Notes under the pieces: generated by a model | Database searches by the model: none | Told to the model about the DNA's origin: nothing | The model's input: the letters and a program-made list of their open reading frames with translations, nothing else | Source: Bradyrhizobium sp. CCGUVB4N | GTDB lineage: Bacteria > Pseudomonadota > Alphaproteobacteria > Rhizobiales > Xanthobacteraceae | Assembly (NCBI RefSeq): GCF_024199945.1 | Contig: NZ_JANADP010000001.1 | Span: forward strand, 2,418,001 to 2,482,000 | Length of the DNA stretch: 64,000 nucleotides | Reading direction: 5' to 3' | Shown here: in pieces, positions 1 through 10,097 of the stretch | How positions within the stretch are numbered: position 1 is the first letter of the stretch | Layout: each line of letters opens with the position of its first letter | Position numbers and translations under genes: made by a program

Positions 1-30
1 GTTCCCAACATGGAACGCATTCTGAATTGA
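1..30 (+). CDS. 3' end of an upstream gene (partial)
   Basis: The first 30 bases read in frame 1 as nine residues (VPNMERILN) followed by TGA. They sit 39 bases before the first mcp on the same strand, so this is probably the tail of another gene of the che operon. Nine residues are too few to name the product. Confidence 0.4.
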   Translation, partial: VPNMERILN

Positions 31-69
31 AACGACGTCTCGGGGCGAGACTGGGGTTAGGGGCTGGAT

Positions 70-1767
70 ATGAGATTTACGGTCAAGGCAAAGCTTGCCA
101 GCGCGTTCGGCCTGGTCATCGTTCTGTCGATGGTTGCCGGCGGCGTCGCCTATATGAAGCTCGGCGACATGATGGCGACGGCCGACAGCATGGTCCTGCG
201 CGCCAAGCGCATGGAAAAGGCGACCGAGATCGAGAAGGACATTCTGATCCAGCTTCGCGCGGAAAAGAACGCGATTATCGGCAATGAGAGCGAAGTCGAC
301 CTGGCTGCGGCGGACGCCGCCAAGCGTCGCGACGCCGCCCTGAAGACCAAGGATGAGGTCTACGCCCTGGCGAGCGAGGCCGGCCGGAAGCTGCTTGACG
401 CCTTTGCCGTGACCTACGCCAAGATGAATGCCTATCAGGAAGAGACGATCCGGATCGCCAAGACCGACAAAGCCAAAGCGATCGATCGCTCCACCAATGA
501 GGGCCGCAAGATCGTGAACGAGGCGCTTGAGTCGATGGGCGCCTACGTCGAGAACACCAAGAAGCAGATGGCCGACCAGGCCGTCGCGTCGAAGGAAGAG
601 GGGCACCAGGCGCAGTTCTTGCTGATGACGCTCCTTGGCGTGTCGCTGATGGTCGCGATCGCTGCGGCACTGTGGATTTCGATCTCGATCAGCCGTTCGC
701 TGGGTCGCGCAGTCAACCTTGCCGGCGCGGTCGCCGATGGCGATCTCAATCAGACGATCCCGTCGTCGAGCAATGACGAAATCGGCGATCTCACGAAGTC
801 GCTGAACGTGATGGTCGAAAAGCTTCGCCAGATCGTCGCCGAGGCGCTCACCGCTGCCCAAAACGTCTCCGCCGGCAGCCAGGAGCTCTCGGCCAGCGCC
901 GAGCAGCTCTCGCAGGGCGCGACCGAGCAGGCGTCCTCCGCCGAGGAGGCTTCTTCCTCGATGGAAGAGATGGCCTCGAACGTGAAGCAGAACGCCGACA
1001 ACGCCAACCAGACCGAGAAGATCGCGGCGCAGTCGGCCAAGGATGCCGAGGCCAGCGGTGTTGCCGTCGGTCGCGCCGTCCAGGCGATGCAGACCATCGC
1101 CGAGAAGATCACCATCGTGCAGGAGATCGCGCGTCAGACCGACCTGCTCGCCCTGAATGCCGCGGTCGAAGCTGCCCGCGCCGGCGAGCACGGCAAGGGT
1201 TTCGCGGTGGTTGCCTCCGAAGTGCGCAAGCTTGCCGAGCGCAGCCAGGCTGCCGCAGCCGATATCGGCACGCTATCGAGCGAGACCGTGAAGGTCGCGC
1301 AGGAAGCGGGCGACATGCTGTCGAAGCTGGTGCCCGACATCAAGAAGACCGCCGAGCTGGTGCAGGAGATTACCGCCGCCTGCCGCGAGCAGGATGTCGG
1401 TTCCTCGCAGATCAACCAGGCCATCCAGCAGCTCGACAAGGTCGGCCAGCAGAACGCCAGCGCCTCCGAACAGGTGTCCTCGACCTCGGAAGAGCTCGCC
1501 TCGCAGGCCGAGCAGCTGCAGTCGACCATCTCGTTCTTCCGCATCGAGCAGGCCGGTCGTGGCGAGAGCGCTTCGTCCGCGCCGATCGACCGTGCCGTGA
1601 CCCAGCTCCGCAGCAAGGCAGGGCAGATGCAGGCGGCGGATCGTGGCGCAAAGAAGCCTGTGCCCGCGCGCAAGCCGGCGCGCGCGATGAAGGTCGCCAA
1701 TGGCGGCGGTTTCGCCTTCGACATGCACGACGGCGAAGACGATCGCGACGCCGAGTTTCAGCGCTGA
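70..1767 (+). CDS. Methyl-accepting chemotaxis protein
   Basis: Inner-membrane chemoreceptor of 565 residues that would control the CheA kinase through CheW. It has a first membrane helix at about 11-30, a helical periplasmic sensor domain (four-helix-bundle type) at about 31-184, a second membrane helix at about 186-206, one HAMP segment, and a cytoplasmic signalling coiled coil. The hairpin tip [16 protein letters not shown] starts near residue 358. The tail is Ala/Pro/Lys-rich and ends in an acidic stretch ([12 protein letters not shown]). The ATG has the RBS-like AGGGG about 8 bases upstream. cheW follows after 31 bases. Its signalling half is nearly identical to that of the next mcp, pointing to tandem duplication or gene conversion. 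The ligand cannot be told from sequence. Confidence 0.95.
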   Translation: MRFTVKAKLASAFGLVIVLSMVAGGVAYMKLGDMMATADSMVLRAKRMEKATEIEKDILIQLRAEKNAIIGNESEVDLAAADAAKRRDAALKTKDEVYALASEAGRKLLDAFAVTYAKMNAYQEETIRIAKTDKAKAIDRSTNEGRKIVNEALESMGAYVENTKKQMADQAVASKEEGHQAQFLLMTLLGVSLMVAIAAALWISISISRSLGRAVNLAGAVADGDLNQTIPSSSNDEIGDLTKSLNVMVEKLRQIVAEALTAAQNVSAGSQELSASAEQLSQGATEQASSAEEASSSMEEMASNVKQNADNANQTEKIAAQSAKDAEASGVAVGRAVQAMQTIAEKITIVQEIARQTDLLALNAAVEAARAGEHGKGFAVVASEVRKLAERSQAAAADIGTLSSETVKVAQEAGDMLSKLVPDIKKTAELVQEITAACREQDVGSSQINQAIQQLDKVGQQNASASEQVSSTSEELASQAEQLQSTISFFRIEQAGRGESASSAPIDRAVTQLRSKAGQMQAADRGAKKPVPARKPARAMKVANGGGFAFDMHDGEDDRDAEFQR

Positions 1768-1798
1768 CAACTAGAACCATCTGACCCTGGACTTGAGC

Positions 1799-2269
1799 AT
1801 GGCCGCAACCTCGCAATATCTGACGCTCGGGCTCGCCGGCGAGACGTTCGGCATCTCGATCCGCAACGTGCGTGAAATCCTCGACATGCGGCCGATCTCG
1901 CGTCTGCCGCATGCGCCGAATTTCCTGCTCGGCATGATCGACGTGCGTGGCGCCGGCTATCCGATCGTGGATCTCCGCACCAAGCTCGGCCTCCCGGCCG
2001 TGGCAGCGACCGAGGCGACCCGCATCATCATCCTCGACGTGCCGATGAAGGAGCGCCTGGTCGGCGTCGGATTCGTCGCCGACTGCGTGTTCGAGGTCAC
2101 CGACATCGACGAGCAGGCGATCGAGCCGATCCCCGAGGTGGGCGGCAAATGGCAGTCCGACTACGCCGCCGGCATTGGCCGCAAGGGCGAGAAATTCGTC
2201 GTCATCTTCGATCTCGCCAAGCTGATGGCGAATGACGAGCTACCGGGCGAGGCGCCTCGCGCCGCCTGA
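1799..2269 (+). CDS. cheW: CheW chemotaxis coupling protein
   Basis: Small soluble adaptor linking chemoreceptors to the CheA kinase. The product of about 156 residues is a single CheW domain: it starts with a typical beta strand (QYLTLGLAGETFGIS), followed by NVREILDM and the LLGMIDVRGAGYPIVDLR region that marks the family. It lies between two mcp genes with short gaps. An in-frame TTG at 1793 would add two residues. The ATG at 1799 was preferred because it is the commoner codon; neither has a strong ribosome site. Confidence 0.95.
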   Translation: MAATSQYLTLGLAGETFGISIRNVREILDMRPISRLPHAPNFLLGMIDVRGAGYPIVDLRTKLGLPAVAATEATRIIILDVPMKERLVGVGFVADCVFEVTDIDEQAIEPIPEVGGKWQSDYAAGIGRKGEKFVVIFDLAKLMANDELPGEAPRAA

Positions 2270-2326
2270 TCCTAGATTTTGTGCAGCAAGCGTAAGCAAC
2301 ATTAATCCAGAACTACGAGATACATC

Positions 2327-4132
2327 ATGAGATTCACCGTCAAAGCCAAGCTTGCCAGCGCCTTCGGCGTCGTCATCCTGCTGTCCATGATCGCCGGTGC
2401 GGTCGGGTATTTGAAGCTGTCGGATATGGTCGGTACCACCGAGCAGCTGGTCGGCCGCGCGGGCCGGATGGAAAAGGCCGCGGAGCTCAAGGAGGGCGTG
2501 CTGTTCCTGGTGCGCGCCGAGAAGAACTCGATCCTCGCGGCAAGCGATGCCGAATACGACCAGTTCGTCGCCGACCTCGCCAAGAACCGCGAAGCGCTGA
2601 CGAAGTCCAAGGACGAGATCACCGCCGCGGCCAGCGAAAGCGGCAAGAAACTGATGGAGAATTTCTCCGTCGCGTTCGCCAAGCTGAACGCCTATCAGGA
2701 CGAGACGGTCAGGCTTGCGAAGACCGACAAGCCGAAGGCGCTCGACCGCTCCATGCATGACGGCCGCAAGGTCGTCGCGGACGCGTTGGAGGCAGCTGAC
2801 GGCTACATCAAGAACGTCAAGAAGAACATGGCGGAGCAGGCCGAGCAGTCCAAGCAGGACGGCGCCCGCGCCGAGATGCTGCTGATCAGCCTGGTGATTG
2901 CCTCGCTCCTGATCGCCGTCGTCGCGGCGACCTGGATCGCGCTCAATATCAGCCGCGCGTTGGCGCAGGCCGTCGGCCTCGCCGATGCGGTCGCGATCGG
3001 CGATCTCAGCCAGAAGATCGAGGCTTCGAGCAATGACGAGATCGGCGATCTCATCAAGTCGCTGAACGCGATGACGGTGAACCTGAACGCCACCGCGGCC
3101 CTTGCCAACCAGATTGCGCAGGGCGACCTCACCGTCGAAGCCAAGGCGCTGTCGGACAAGGATACGCTCGGCCTCGCGCTCGAACGGATGGTGGAGAAGC
3201 TCCGTCAGATCGTCTCGGAAGCCCTGACCGCGGCGCAGAACGTCTCGGCCGGAAGCCAGGAGCTCTCGGCCAGCGCCGAGCAGCTTTCGCAGGGCGCGAC
3301 CGAGCAGGCCTCGTCCGCCGAGGAAGCCTCGTCCTCGATGGAAGAGATGGCTTCGAACGTGAAGCAGAACGCCGACAACGCCAACCAGACCGAGAAGATC
3401 GCGGCGCAGTCGGCCAAGGACGCCGAAGCCAGCGGTGCTGCGGTGGGTCGCGCCGTCAACGCGATGCAGACCATCGCCGAGAAGATCACCATCGTGCAGG
3501 AGATCGCACGCCAGACCGATCTGCTCGCGCTCAACGCCGCGGTCGAGGCCGCGCGCGCCGGCGAGCACGGCAAGGGCTTTGCGGTGGTCGCCTCCGAAGT
3601 GCGCAAGCTCGCCGAGCGCAGCCAGGCGGCGGCGGCCGAGATCGGCACGCTGTCGGCCGACACCGTCAAGGTCGCGCAGGAAGCGGGTGCCATGCTGTCC
3701 AAGCTCGTCCCCGACATCAAGAAGACCGCAGAGCTCGTCGAGGAGATCACCGCGGCCTGCCGCGAGCAGGACGTCGGCTCGGCCCAGATCAACCAGGCAA
3801 TCCAGCAGCTCGACAAGGTCGGCCAGCAAAACGCCAGCGCCTCCGAGGAGGTGTCCTCGACCTCGGAAGAGCTCGCCTCGCAAGCCGAGCAGCTGCAGTC
3901 GACGATCGCCTATTTCCGCATCGAGCATGGCGGGAAGAGCAACGGGCCGGCGCCTGTCGACCGGGCCGTCACTCAGCTCCGCGCCAAGGCCGCGACCATG
4001 GCAGCGGCCGAGCGCCCCGCCAAGAAGCCGCAGGCCAGGCCGGCACGCGCCATGAAGGCGGCGGGCGGTGGCGGCTTTGCTTTCGACATGAACGACGGTG
4101 AGGATGATCGGGACGCCGATTTTCAGCGCTGA
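2327..4132 (+). CDS. Methyl-accepting chemotaxis protein (second copy)
   Basis: Chemoreceptor of 601 residues with the same layout as the protein at 70-1767: two membrane helices flanking a periplasmic helical sensor, then HAMP, then signalling domain with the hairpin tip near residue 397. From the signalling domain onward the two receptors are almost identical, including the acidic tail ([12 protein letters not shown]). The sensor domains have diverged more. This copy has about 45 extra residues after the first HAMP (from [20 protein letters not shown]) that look like a second HAMP unit and are missing from the first receptor. It is followed by a strong hairpin and then cheR. Confidence 0.95.
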   Translation: MRFTVKAKLASAFGVVILLSMIAGAVGYLKLSDMVGTTEQLVGRAGRMEKAAELKEGVLFLVRAEKNSILAASDAEYDQFVADLAKNREALTKSKDEITAAASESGKKLMENFSVAFAKLNAYQDETVRLAKTDKPKALDRSMHDGRKVVADALEAADGYIKNVKKNMAEQAEQSKQDGARAEMLLISLVIASLLIAVVAATWIALNISRALAQAVGLADAVAIGDLSQKIEASSNDEIGDLIKSLNAMTVNLNATAALANQIAQGDLTVEAKALSDKDTLGLALERMVEKLRQIVSEALTAAQNVSAGSQELSASAEQLSQGATEQASSAEEASSSMEEMASNVKQNADNANQTEKIAAQSAKDAEASGAAVGRAVNAMQTIAEKITIVQEIARQTDLLALNAAVEAARAGEHGKGFAVVASEVRKLAERSQAAAAEIGTLSADTVKVAQEAGAMLSKLVPDIKKTAELVEEITAACREQDVGSAQINQAIQQLDKVGQQNASASEEVSSTSEELASQAEQLQSTIAYFRIEHGGKSNGPAPVDRAVTQLRAKAATMAAAERPAKKPQARPARAMKAAGGGGFAFDMNDGEDDRDADFQR

Positions 4133-4142
4133 GATTTTCCGG

Positions 4143-4177
4143 GAACAGGTCCGCCCGCCCATCGGGCGGACTTGTTC
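4143..4177 (+). terminator. Strong hairpin between mcp and cheR
   Basis: Two 15-base arms (4143-4157 and 4163-4177) pair except for one mismatch near the outer end, with a five-base loop, followed by a pyrimidine-rich run. It lies 10 bases after the mcp stop and about 90 bases before cheR. It may be an intrinsic terminator or a partial attenuator that lowers cheR-cheB expression relative to the receptors. Confidence 0.6.
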
Positions 4178-4267
4178 TCTTCTCTTGTGTAGACGCGTAG
4201 GAAGCAAAATGGCCCGGTTGGCCCGACATTCATTGCATGCGGGCCGTCAGGGCCGGGGCAGGCGGCC

Positions 4268-5122
4268 ATGATGCCCGCCATGCAGGATACGGCCGTGCAC
4301 TTGTCGGACCGTCATTTCCGGACCATTGCCGAACTGATCGAAGGCCAGGTCGGCATCAAGCTGCCGCAGGGCAAGCGGCTGATGCTGGAGGGACGTCTGC
4401 ACAAGCGCGTGCGCGCGTTGAACTTCTCCGACCTGAACGAATATGTCGACAACCTGTTCGAGGCCGATCATTTCGACACCGAGCTCACCCATCTGATCGA
4501 TGTGGTGACGACCAACAAGACCGACTTCTTCCGCGAGCCGCAGCACTTCACTTTCATGCGGGACATCGCCATCCCGGCGCTGCTCAAGTCGCACGGCCGG
4601 AAGAATGCAAACCTGAAATTCTGGAGCTCGGCGAGTTCCACCGGCATGGAGGCCTACACCACCGCGATGGTGCTGGACGACATGACGCGGAGCGGGTCGC
4701 GATTTCAGTACCGCATCCTCGGCACCGACATCTCGACCGCGGTGCTACGCCTCGCCAAGACCGCGATCTACACCCGCGACGTGCTGGCACCGGTGCCGGA
4801 GCCGTTCGTGAAGCGATATTTCCTGTCCTCGCGCGACAAGTCGCGTGGTGAGGTGCGCGTCGTGCCGGAACTGCGGCGCATGACGCATTTCATGCGCATG
4901 AACCTGATGGATCCGTCCTATCCCGTCGACCGGGACGTCGACGTGATTTTCTGCCGCAACGTGCTGATCTATTTCGACAAGCCGACCCAGCGAAAGGTCG
5001 TCGAGCAGCTCTGCAATCATCTGCGGCCGGGCGGGTATTTGCTGGTCGGCCATTCGGAATCCATGATTCACAGTGCCGTCCCGGGTTTGAAGCAGGTTCA
5101 GCCCACCATTTTTCAGGTCTGA
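4268..5122 (+). CDS. cheR: CheR protein-glutamate methyltransferase
   Basis: Methylates glutamates on chemoreceptors using S-adenosylmethionine, for adaptation. The 284-residue protein has the N-terminal helical CheR domain, then the Rossmann-type methyltransferase domain with the late motif [11 protein letters not shown] and the closing LLVGHSESM. The first SAM-binding motif is unusual: [16 protein letters not shown] where most CheR proteins have a sequence close to WSAGCSTGEEPYS. Two further ATGs at 4271 and 4280 are possible starts. cheB follows after 17 bases. The enzyme is probably active, but the altered SAM loop deserves checking. Confidence 0.95.
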   Translation: MMPAMQDTAVHLSDRHFRTIAELIEGQVGIKLPQGKRLMLEGRLHKRVRALNFSDLNEYVDNLFEADHFDTELTHLIDVVTTNKTDFFREPQHFTFMRDIAIPALLKSHGRKNANLKFWSSASSTGMEAYTTAMVLDDMTRSGSRFQYRILGTDISTAVLRLAKTAIYTRDVLAPVPEPFVKRYFLSSRDKSRGEVRVVPELRRMTHFMRMNLMDPSYPVDRDVDVIFCRNVLIYFDKPTQRKVVEQLCNHLRPGGYLLVGHSESMIHSAVPGLKQVQPTIFQV

Positions 5123-5139
5123 TTGGAGCTCCGCCGAAT

Positions 5140-6231
5140 ATGCCGAAAGGGAAAGTTCGCGTACTGATCGTGGACGATTCGGCGTCGGTGCGCCAAATCC
5201 TTCAAACGATCCTCAACGATGATCCCGACATCGAGGTGATGGCGACGGCGTCGGATCCGTTCGTGGCGGCCCGTCGTCTCCAGGACGAACTTCCCGACGT
5301 CATGATCCTCGACCTCGAGATGCCGCGCATGGACGGCATGACGTTCCTGCGCAAGATCATGGCGCAGCGTCCGATCCCCGTGATCATCTGCTCGTCGCTC
5401 ACCGAGGAAGGCTCGAACGTGATGTTCGAGGCTTTCGAGGCCGGCGCCGTCGATATCGTGCCCAAGCCGAAGATCGACACGCGGCAGGCACTGCTGGAGT
5501 GCTCGACGCGGCTGCGCGAATCCGTGAAGTCGGCGGCGCGTGCGCGCGTGCGGCCGCGCACGGAACGACGGGTGATCGAGAAGAAGCTGACGGCCGACGC
5601 CATCATCCCGCCGCCGGTGCAGGGCAAGGTCCGGCCGACCACCGAGCGCATCGTGTGCATCGGTGCCTCGACGGGGGGAACGGAAGCGCTCAACGACGTG
5701 CTCGAGATGTTGCCGGCGAACTGCCCTCCGATTTTGATCGTCCAGCACATGCCGGCGGGCTTTACGGCCGCCTTCGCCAGGCGCCTCGACGGCGTCTGCC
5801 AGATCCGCGTCAAGGAGGCGGAGGACGGCGAGCCGGTGCTGCCGGGCTGGGCCTATATCGCGCCGGGCGCCCGGCACATGCTGCTCCAGCGCATCGGCTT
5901 GCGCTATCAGGTCGCGATCAAGGACGGCCCGCCGGTGTCGCGGCATCGGCCCTCTGTCGACGTGCTGTTTCGCTCCGCGGCCCAGCACGCCGGCGCCAAT
6001 GCGCTCGGGGTCATCATGACCGGCATGGGCGATGACGGCGCGCGCGGCATGCTGGAAATGCGCAAGCTCGGCGCCTCGACCCGCGCGCAGGACGAAGAGA
6101 GCTGCGTCGTGTTCGGCATGCCCAAGGAAGCCATCGCCCATGGCGGGGTCGAGAAAGTGGTCGCGCTGAATCATATCCCGCGCGAGATCATGCACTGGTA
6201 CCAGGCCGGGCACGCGGCGACGGTAGGTTGA
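5140..6231 (+). CDS. cheB: CheB protein-glutamate methylesterase
   Basis: Phosphorylation-controlled esterase that removes methyl groups from chemoreceptors. The N-terminal receiver domain (about 1-120) has the acidic pair VDDS and the phosphoacceptor region [12 protein letters not shown] linker rich in Arg and Ala leads to the C-terminal esterase domain, where the catalytic Ser ([10 protein letters not shown]), His (QHMPAGFT) and Asp ([10 protein letters not shown]) are all visible. The length of 363 residues is usual. GGAG lies upstream of the ATG. The stop overlaps the likely TTG start of the next gene (TTGA), suggesting translational coupling. Confidence 0.96.
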   Translation: MPKGKVRVLIVDDSASVRQILQTILNDDPDIEVMATASDPFVAARRLQDELPDVMILDLEMPRMDGMTFLRKIMAQRPIPVIICSSLTEEGSNVMFEAFEAGAVDIVPKPKIDTRQALLECSTRLRESVKSAARARVRPRTERRVIEKKLTADAIIPPPVQGKVRPTTERIVCIGASTGGTEALNDVLEMLPANCPPILIVQHMPAGFTAAFARRLDGVCQIRVKEAEDGEPVLPGWAYIAPGARHMLLQRIGLRYQVAIKDGPPVSRHRPSVDVLFRSAAQHAGANALGVIMTGMGDDGARGMLEMRKLGASTRAQDEESCVVFGMPKEAIAHGGVEKVVALNHIPREIMHWYQAGHAATVG

Positions 6232-7958
6232 TCGCGATGTCCGTGCTTCCGGCCAACACGCTGACGGATACGATTTCCGCGGTCGAAGACGTCTCGTCGC
6301 GCATCGAGGACGTGTTTGCGCGCGTCGGTCACGAGCTCGGTCGCGGCCACATCATCTTCAAGGAGCTGAATCAGGGGCTCGCGTCTCTTTCCGAAGAGCT
6401 CTCCGGTGCCGAGATCGAAGGTGCCGCGACTGCGCTGCAGGAGATCGCGGCGCGACTGAGCGAGCTGGCGCAGGCACTGCCGGCCGAGAGTGCGCTGCTG
6501 GCGACGATCGGCAAGAGCACGACCGAGGCATCCGCGCTGCTGAAGCCGCTGTTCAAGCATATCCAGATGATCACCATCATCGCGCGCAGCGCGCGGATCG
6601 AGGCGGCGTCGCTCGATGGCGATCGCGAGGGCTTTCTCGCCTTCACGCAGGAAGCCTACGATCTTGGCAAGGCCGTGCAGGGCTCGATCGAGGGGTGCGC
6701 GCGAGACCAGCAGCGCCTGTCGGACGCGGTCGCGGCCGCCTCCGGCCGGCAGAAGGAATTCGAGAGAAGTTACGGCGATCAGCTGGTCGCCGAGAGCGCC
6801 GAACTCGGTGCGGCCTATTCCGGCCTGCGCGACCAGCGCAGCAAGAGCAGCCATCTCGCCGATCTCGCCAGCGGCAGCACGCGGAAGATCGCCGAGGCGG
6901 TCGGCGGTGCGATCATTTCCCTGCAGGCCGGCGACAGCACGCGGCAGCGCCTTGAACATGTCTGCCACGGCTTGCGCCTCTCCTCCGACGCCGCGCCGAG
7001 CCTCGTTCCGGAACCGGTCGCAAGCGATGACGGCGCGCATGCGATCCGCCGGCTGCAGGCGGCTCAGCTCAGGGACGCGCAGCGCGAGTTCGGCGGCGAC
7101 ATCGGCCAGATCATCCGCGCGCTGTCGGCGATCCTGAGCGATGCAAGTGGCGTCGTCGGTCACGGCCGCTCGCTGTTCGGTGGCGAGAACGGTTCTTCCG
7201 CGTCGTTCCTGACCCGCATCAAGCAGACGCTGGCCCAGGCCTCGACCTTGATCGGCACGTGCGAGAGCGCCGGACGCGCGGTCGACGAGGCGCTCGCGGT
7301 CGTCGAGGATACGCTGACGAAATTCCGCCAGGCCATTGCGGGGCTGGCGGAGGCCACGGTCGACATCACGCTGATCGGCATGAACGCGGGTCTCAAGGCG
7401 AGCCATCTCGGTAGCCGCGGCAGCGCCTTCGTCGTGATCGCGAACGAGCTGAAGGCGACTGCAGACCAGGTCTCGGCCGGCGCAGGGCGCTTGCGCCCCG
7501 TGCTCGACGGCATCGAGCGCTCCGCCAACGCGTTGAAGGAGCTCCGCGTCCAGGGCGATCCGACGCAACTCGCCAATCTGGAGCCGCAGATCCTCCAGGC
7601 GCTGCGCGAGGTCGAAGCCGGCAACGAACGGCTCGGCAAGCTGATGAGCCGGCTCGTCGACGAAGGCGCCGAGTTCGAAGGCCTGATGAATTCGGCGCAA
7701 GGGCTGATGAGCTCGCTCGGCGAGAGCTCTGCGACGCTGCCCACCGTCGCTGCGCGCCTGGAGACGGCAAGCGCAGGCACGCATCGGCCGCAGCCGCAGG
7801 ACGAGGCGCTGCTCGACGGTCTCTTCGCGCGCTACACGATGGAGCGCGAGCGCGACATCCACCGGGAGTTTTTGCAAGCGCTCGGGCTGACGTCGAGCGC
7901 TGCCGCTCGCCGGGTCGAGGCTGTCGAGCCTGCGGATGACGGCATCGAATTGTTTTGA
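6228..7958 (+). CDS. Soluble MCP-like coiled-coil protein of the che operon
   Basis: A 576-residue, mostly helical protein without membrane segments. Two stretches resemble degenerate MCP hairpin tips: about 114-150 ([15 protein letters not shown], then [10 protein letters not shown]) and about 379-425 ([15 protein letters not shown], then [17 protein letters not shown]). Compare the canonical [15 protein letters not shown] and [13 protein letters not shown] of the receptors in this operon. It is coupled to cheB by a four-base overlap if the TTG at 6228 is used; an ATG at 6237 is the alternative. By position it should act in the chemotaxis complex, perhaps as a decoy or scaffold for CheW/CheA. 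No function is established from sequence. Confidence 0.85.
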   Translation: MIAMSVLPANTLTDTISAVEDVSSRIEDVFARVGHELGRGHIIFKELNQGLASLSEELSGAEIEGAATALQEIAARLSELAQALPAESALLATIGKSTTEASALLKPLFKHIQMITIIARSARIEAASLDGDREGFLAFTQEAYDLGKAVQGSIEGCARDQQRLSDAVAAASGRQKEFERSYGDQLVAESAELGAAYSGLRDQRSKSSHLADLASGSTRKIAEAVGGAIISLQAGDSTRQRLEHVCHGLRLSSDAAPSLVPEPVASDDGAHAIRRLQAAQLRDAQREFGGDIGQIIRALSAILSDASGVVGHGRSLFGGENGSSASFLTRIKQTLAQASTLIGTCESAGRAVDEALAVVEDTLTKFRQAIAGLAEATVDITLIGMNAGLKASHLGSRGSAFVVIANELKATADQVSAGAGRLRPVLDGIERSANALKELRVQGDPTQLANLEPQILQALREVEAGNERLGKLMSRLVDEGAEFEGLMNSAQGLMSSLGESSATLPTVAARLETASAGTHRPQPQDEALLDGLFARYTMERERDIHREFLQALGLTSSAAARRVEAVEPADDGIELF

Positions 7959-8108
7959 GTTGCCGCGGGCGTCGCGCATGCGGCACACCGCAATTTGACG
8001 CTTTGGTTTTGCAGGTCGTTAACCGTGGCGGAATACCCGCCATATCGGCCATTGTCGCGCCCCAGAGTTGGTCGCAAATACGTTTGAATATTGCGACGGA
8101 TGTTGTTC

Positions 8109-8555
8109 ATGTTGAGAGACGGCAAATACGCTGCCTGGTTCAGAACCCCGCGTGGCCAGGGCACCGGCCTCGTTGAATTGATCGAGGGGCGAATCTCGGG
8201 CCGTGACAGCTTCTTCACCTATGGCGGCTCCTATCAGGTCGATCAGCAACGCTTCACGGCTGTTCTGACCGTGAAGCGCCACGCCGAGGGCAATCCGAGC
8301 GTGTTTGGTCCTGATGAGGTCGAGGTCAATCTGACCGGCCTCTGCAGCGGCGCGATGGCGACATGCTCGGGCACGGCGCGAGAGGCGCCCGATGTCGAGT
8401 TCGAGTGCACGTTGATCTACAGCCAGGAAGAAGCGCTGCCGGCCGATGCGAAATGCGCGGTCCTCAAGCTCAATCCCGACAAGTTGCCCAAGGGGCTCGA
8501 CAGCCGGTCGCGGCCGCGGCCGCCATTCACGCCCTCCAGGCCTCCGGCGTCCTGA
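8109..8555 (+). CDS. GrlR-like small regulator-family protein
   Basis: Product of about 148 residues beginning MLRDGKYAAWFRTPRGQGTG, with a DSFFTYGGSYQVDQQRF stretch. This pattern fits the GrlR family of small beta-barrel (calycin-like) proteins. GrlR itself represses a type III secretion regulator in enteric bacteria, while alphaproteobacterial members have no known role. The end is a basic, Pro-rich tail. In-frame TTG and ATG codons at 8091 and 8100 are alternative starts; 8109 was chosen because the conserved family sequence begins there. There is no secretion operon nearby. Confidence 0.75.
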   Translation: MLRDGKYAAWFRTPRGQGTGLVELIEGRISGRDSFFTYGGSYQVDQQRFTAVLTVKRHAEGNPSVFGPDEVEVNLTGLCSGAMATCSGTAREAPDVEFECTLIYSQEEALPADAKCAVLKLNPDKLPKGLDSRSRPRPPFTPSRPPAS

Positions 8556-8681
8556 CGCATCCCGCGCCTTAGCTTTGCGTTGACGCTGTTGTCGCGAAAG
8601 CACGTGAAGGCCGCACCGCGGCAACAGTGCTTTTAGATGTGAAATCTAGGTTGAGGCCCATAACAAAAGGCGGACAGGGAT

Positions 8682-8966
8682 ATGCCTCAGATCTGGATGA
8701 CTTATGACGAACTCGCGACGCTCAGCGGCTGCACGGCCCCTGAAGCCAGGGTGCTGGCACTGCACTTGTTGCTCGATCGGCGCAAGAGCCGCGATGGAAA
8801 CACCCGCGTCAAGCTGGACTTTGGCTTGATGACCCGCTTCTTCGAGACCATTCGCGAGGGCGAATTCGGCCTCGATGACGCGATCACGGCGCTGCGCGAA
8901 ACCCACCGGCAGATGTCCGCCGGATTCGGCACCGATCAGGACGGCTTCAGGCGCGGCGTGGCGTAG
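8682..8966 (+). CDS. Conserved-type small hypothetical protein
   Basis: A 94-residue soluble protein with an even mix of charged and hydrophobic residues and a likely helical fold (MTYDELATLSGCTAPEARVL, then LMTRFFETIREGEFGLDDAI). The opening could be read as part of a helix-turn-helix, but that is only an impression. Codon usage matches the neighbours and the ORF fills the space between two intergenic gaps. No family was recognised. Confidence 0.65.
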   Translation: MPQIWMTYDELATLSGCTAPEARVLALHLLLDRRKSRDGNTRVKLDFGLMTRFFETIREGEFGLDDAITALRETHRQMSAGFGTDQDGFRRGVA

Positions 8967-9095
8967 GTCCGCCGCTCCGGCAGCAGTCCGCTCCGCTCGA
9001 ATCAGGCATAATCATCCAGGCGGAATTTGGTGCGACCTCCGGTGTTTCACACCGGAACAGGTCGAAGCCAACGGAATCCGGGCTGGGAGGTTGCC

Positions 9096-9524
9096 ATGTT
9101 GAGAGCCGTGTACCTGGCGGGTGCGTTGGTTTTTGCGCTCCCGCCCCTTCTCGTGACCACCGCCGGCGCCGAAGTGGTCAAACTGCAGGCCGACCTCAAG
9201 GGCAGCAACGAGGTGCCGCCCAACGCGAGTTCCGGCTCCGGCAAGGCCGAGGCGGCTTTCGACACGGATACCAAGGTTCTGACCTACACGGTCACCTACG
9301 CGAATCTGACCGGTCCGGCGCTCGGCGCGCATTTCCATGGACCGAGCGAATCCGGCAAGAATGCCGGCATCGCACTGCCGTTCAAGTCGACGCAAAGCCC
9401 GATCCAGGGCACCGCAACCCTCACCGAGACGCAGGCTGCCGATCTCCTGGCCGGCAAATGGTATGCGAACATTCACACCGCGGCCAATCCAGGCGGTGAG
9501 CTGCGCGGGCAGATGGCAAAATGA
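9096..9524 (+). CDS. Secreted CHRD-domain protein
   Basis: A 142-residue exported protein. A signal peptide (about 1-25, ending TAGAE) is followed by one CHRD domain: LKGSNEVPPNASSGSGKAEA near the start, AHFHGP in the middle and WYANIHTAANPGGELRGQM at the end. These are the diagnostic CHRD segments, known from chordin and from many bacterial secreted proteins; the bacterial function is not established. The ATG at 9096 has GGGAGG at 9085-9090, an excellent ribosome site, so longer starts were rejected. Confidence 0.88.
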   Translation: MLRAVYLAGALVFALPPLLVTTAGAEVVKLQADLKGSNEVPPNASSGSGKAEAAFDTDTKVLTYTVTYANLTGPALGAHFHGPSESGKNAGIALPFKSTQSPIQGTATLTETQAADLLAGKWYANIHTAANPGGELRGQMAK

Positions 9525-9577
9525 TTTGTCGGCCCGGCTGCATATCGCGTTCGCGATGTGAGCTGACGCCGCCCGCG

Positions 9578-9943
9578 TCAGGACGGCGGTCTGGGCAGGA
9601 AAGCCAGAATGGTCTGGGCGAGGCTGACGCCGAGGATGCCGCCGGCCGACTTTTGCAGCACGTCGATGAATCGCGGATCGCGATCCGGCACCAGCATCTG
9701 CAGGACCTCGAGTCCGACGGCGACCGCGATCACGAATGCGCAAGCCAGCCTGAAGCGTCCCGGCAGCAGGAACGACAGCAGGAAGCCCAGCAGGCAATAG
9801 GCGCTGAAGCGCTCGATGACGACGACCCAATACGCCTCGGCATGGCCGATCAACACCGGCCTGCCCGCAAGCGTCGCCAGCGTGGCATAGACGATCAGCG
9901 CAAGGCAGACGGCCGCAGCTGCGATGAGGTGATTTCGGCGCAT
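9578..9943 (-). CDS. VanZ-like integral membrane protein
   Basis: A 121-residue protein with about four hydrophobic segments and the VanZ-like pattern of a membrane helix ending in GLEVLQMLVPDRDPRFIDVLQ followed by a Gly-rich last helix. VanZ itself gives low-level teicoplanin resistance; most small bacterial VanZ-like proteins are uncharacterised. It is monocistronic, facing the CHRD gene tail to tail. Confidence 0.72.
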   Translation of the reverse strand: MRRNHLIAAAAVCLALIVYATLATLAGRPVLIGHAEAYWVVVIERFSAYCLLGFLLSFLLPGRFRLACAFVIAVAVGLEVLQMLVPDRDPRFIDVLQKSAGGILGVSLAQTILAFLPRPPS

Positions 9944-10097
9944 TGCAGCATCATAGCCGGTCGACCGGCGTGCCGCTCTCGAAAGCGGAGAATATCGTTA
10001 AGGGGCGTATCTCTTCGATGGCGCCTTCATGACAGGTGGTTCGCACCGGGACATGGTGCAGATCGCAACTGTCCGAATTCGGACCAGCCGGGCAGGC

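Noticed and set aside
2240..4207. A 655-codon minus-strand open frame over the second MCP
   Set aside because: Antisense of a clear receptor gene; the Leu/Arg/Gly-rich sequence has no motif.
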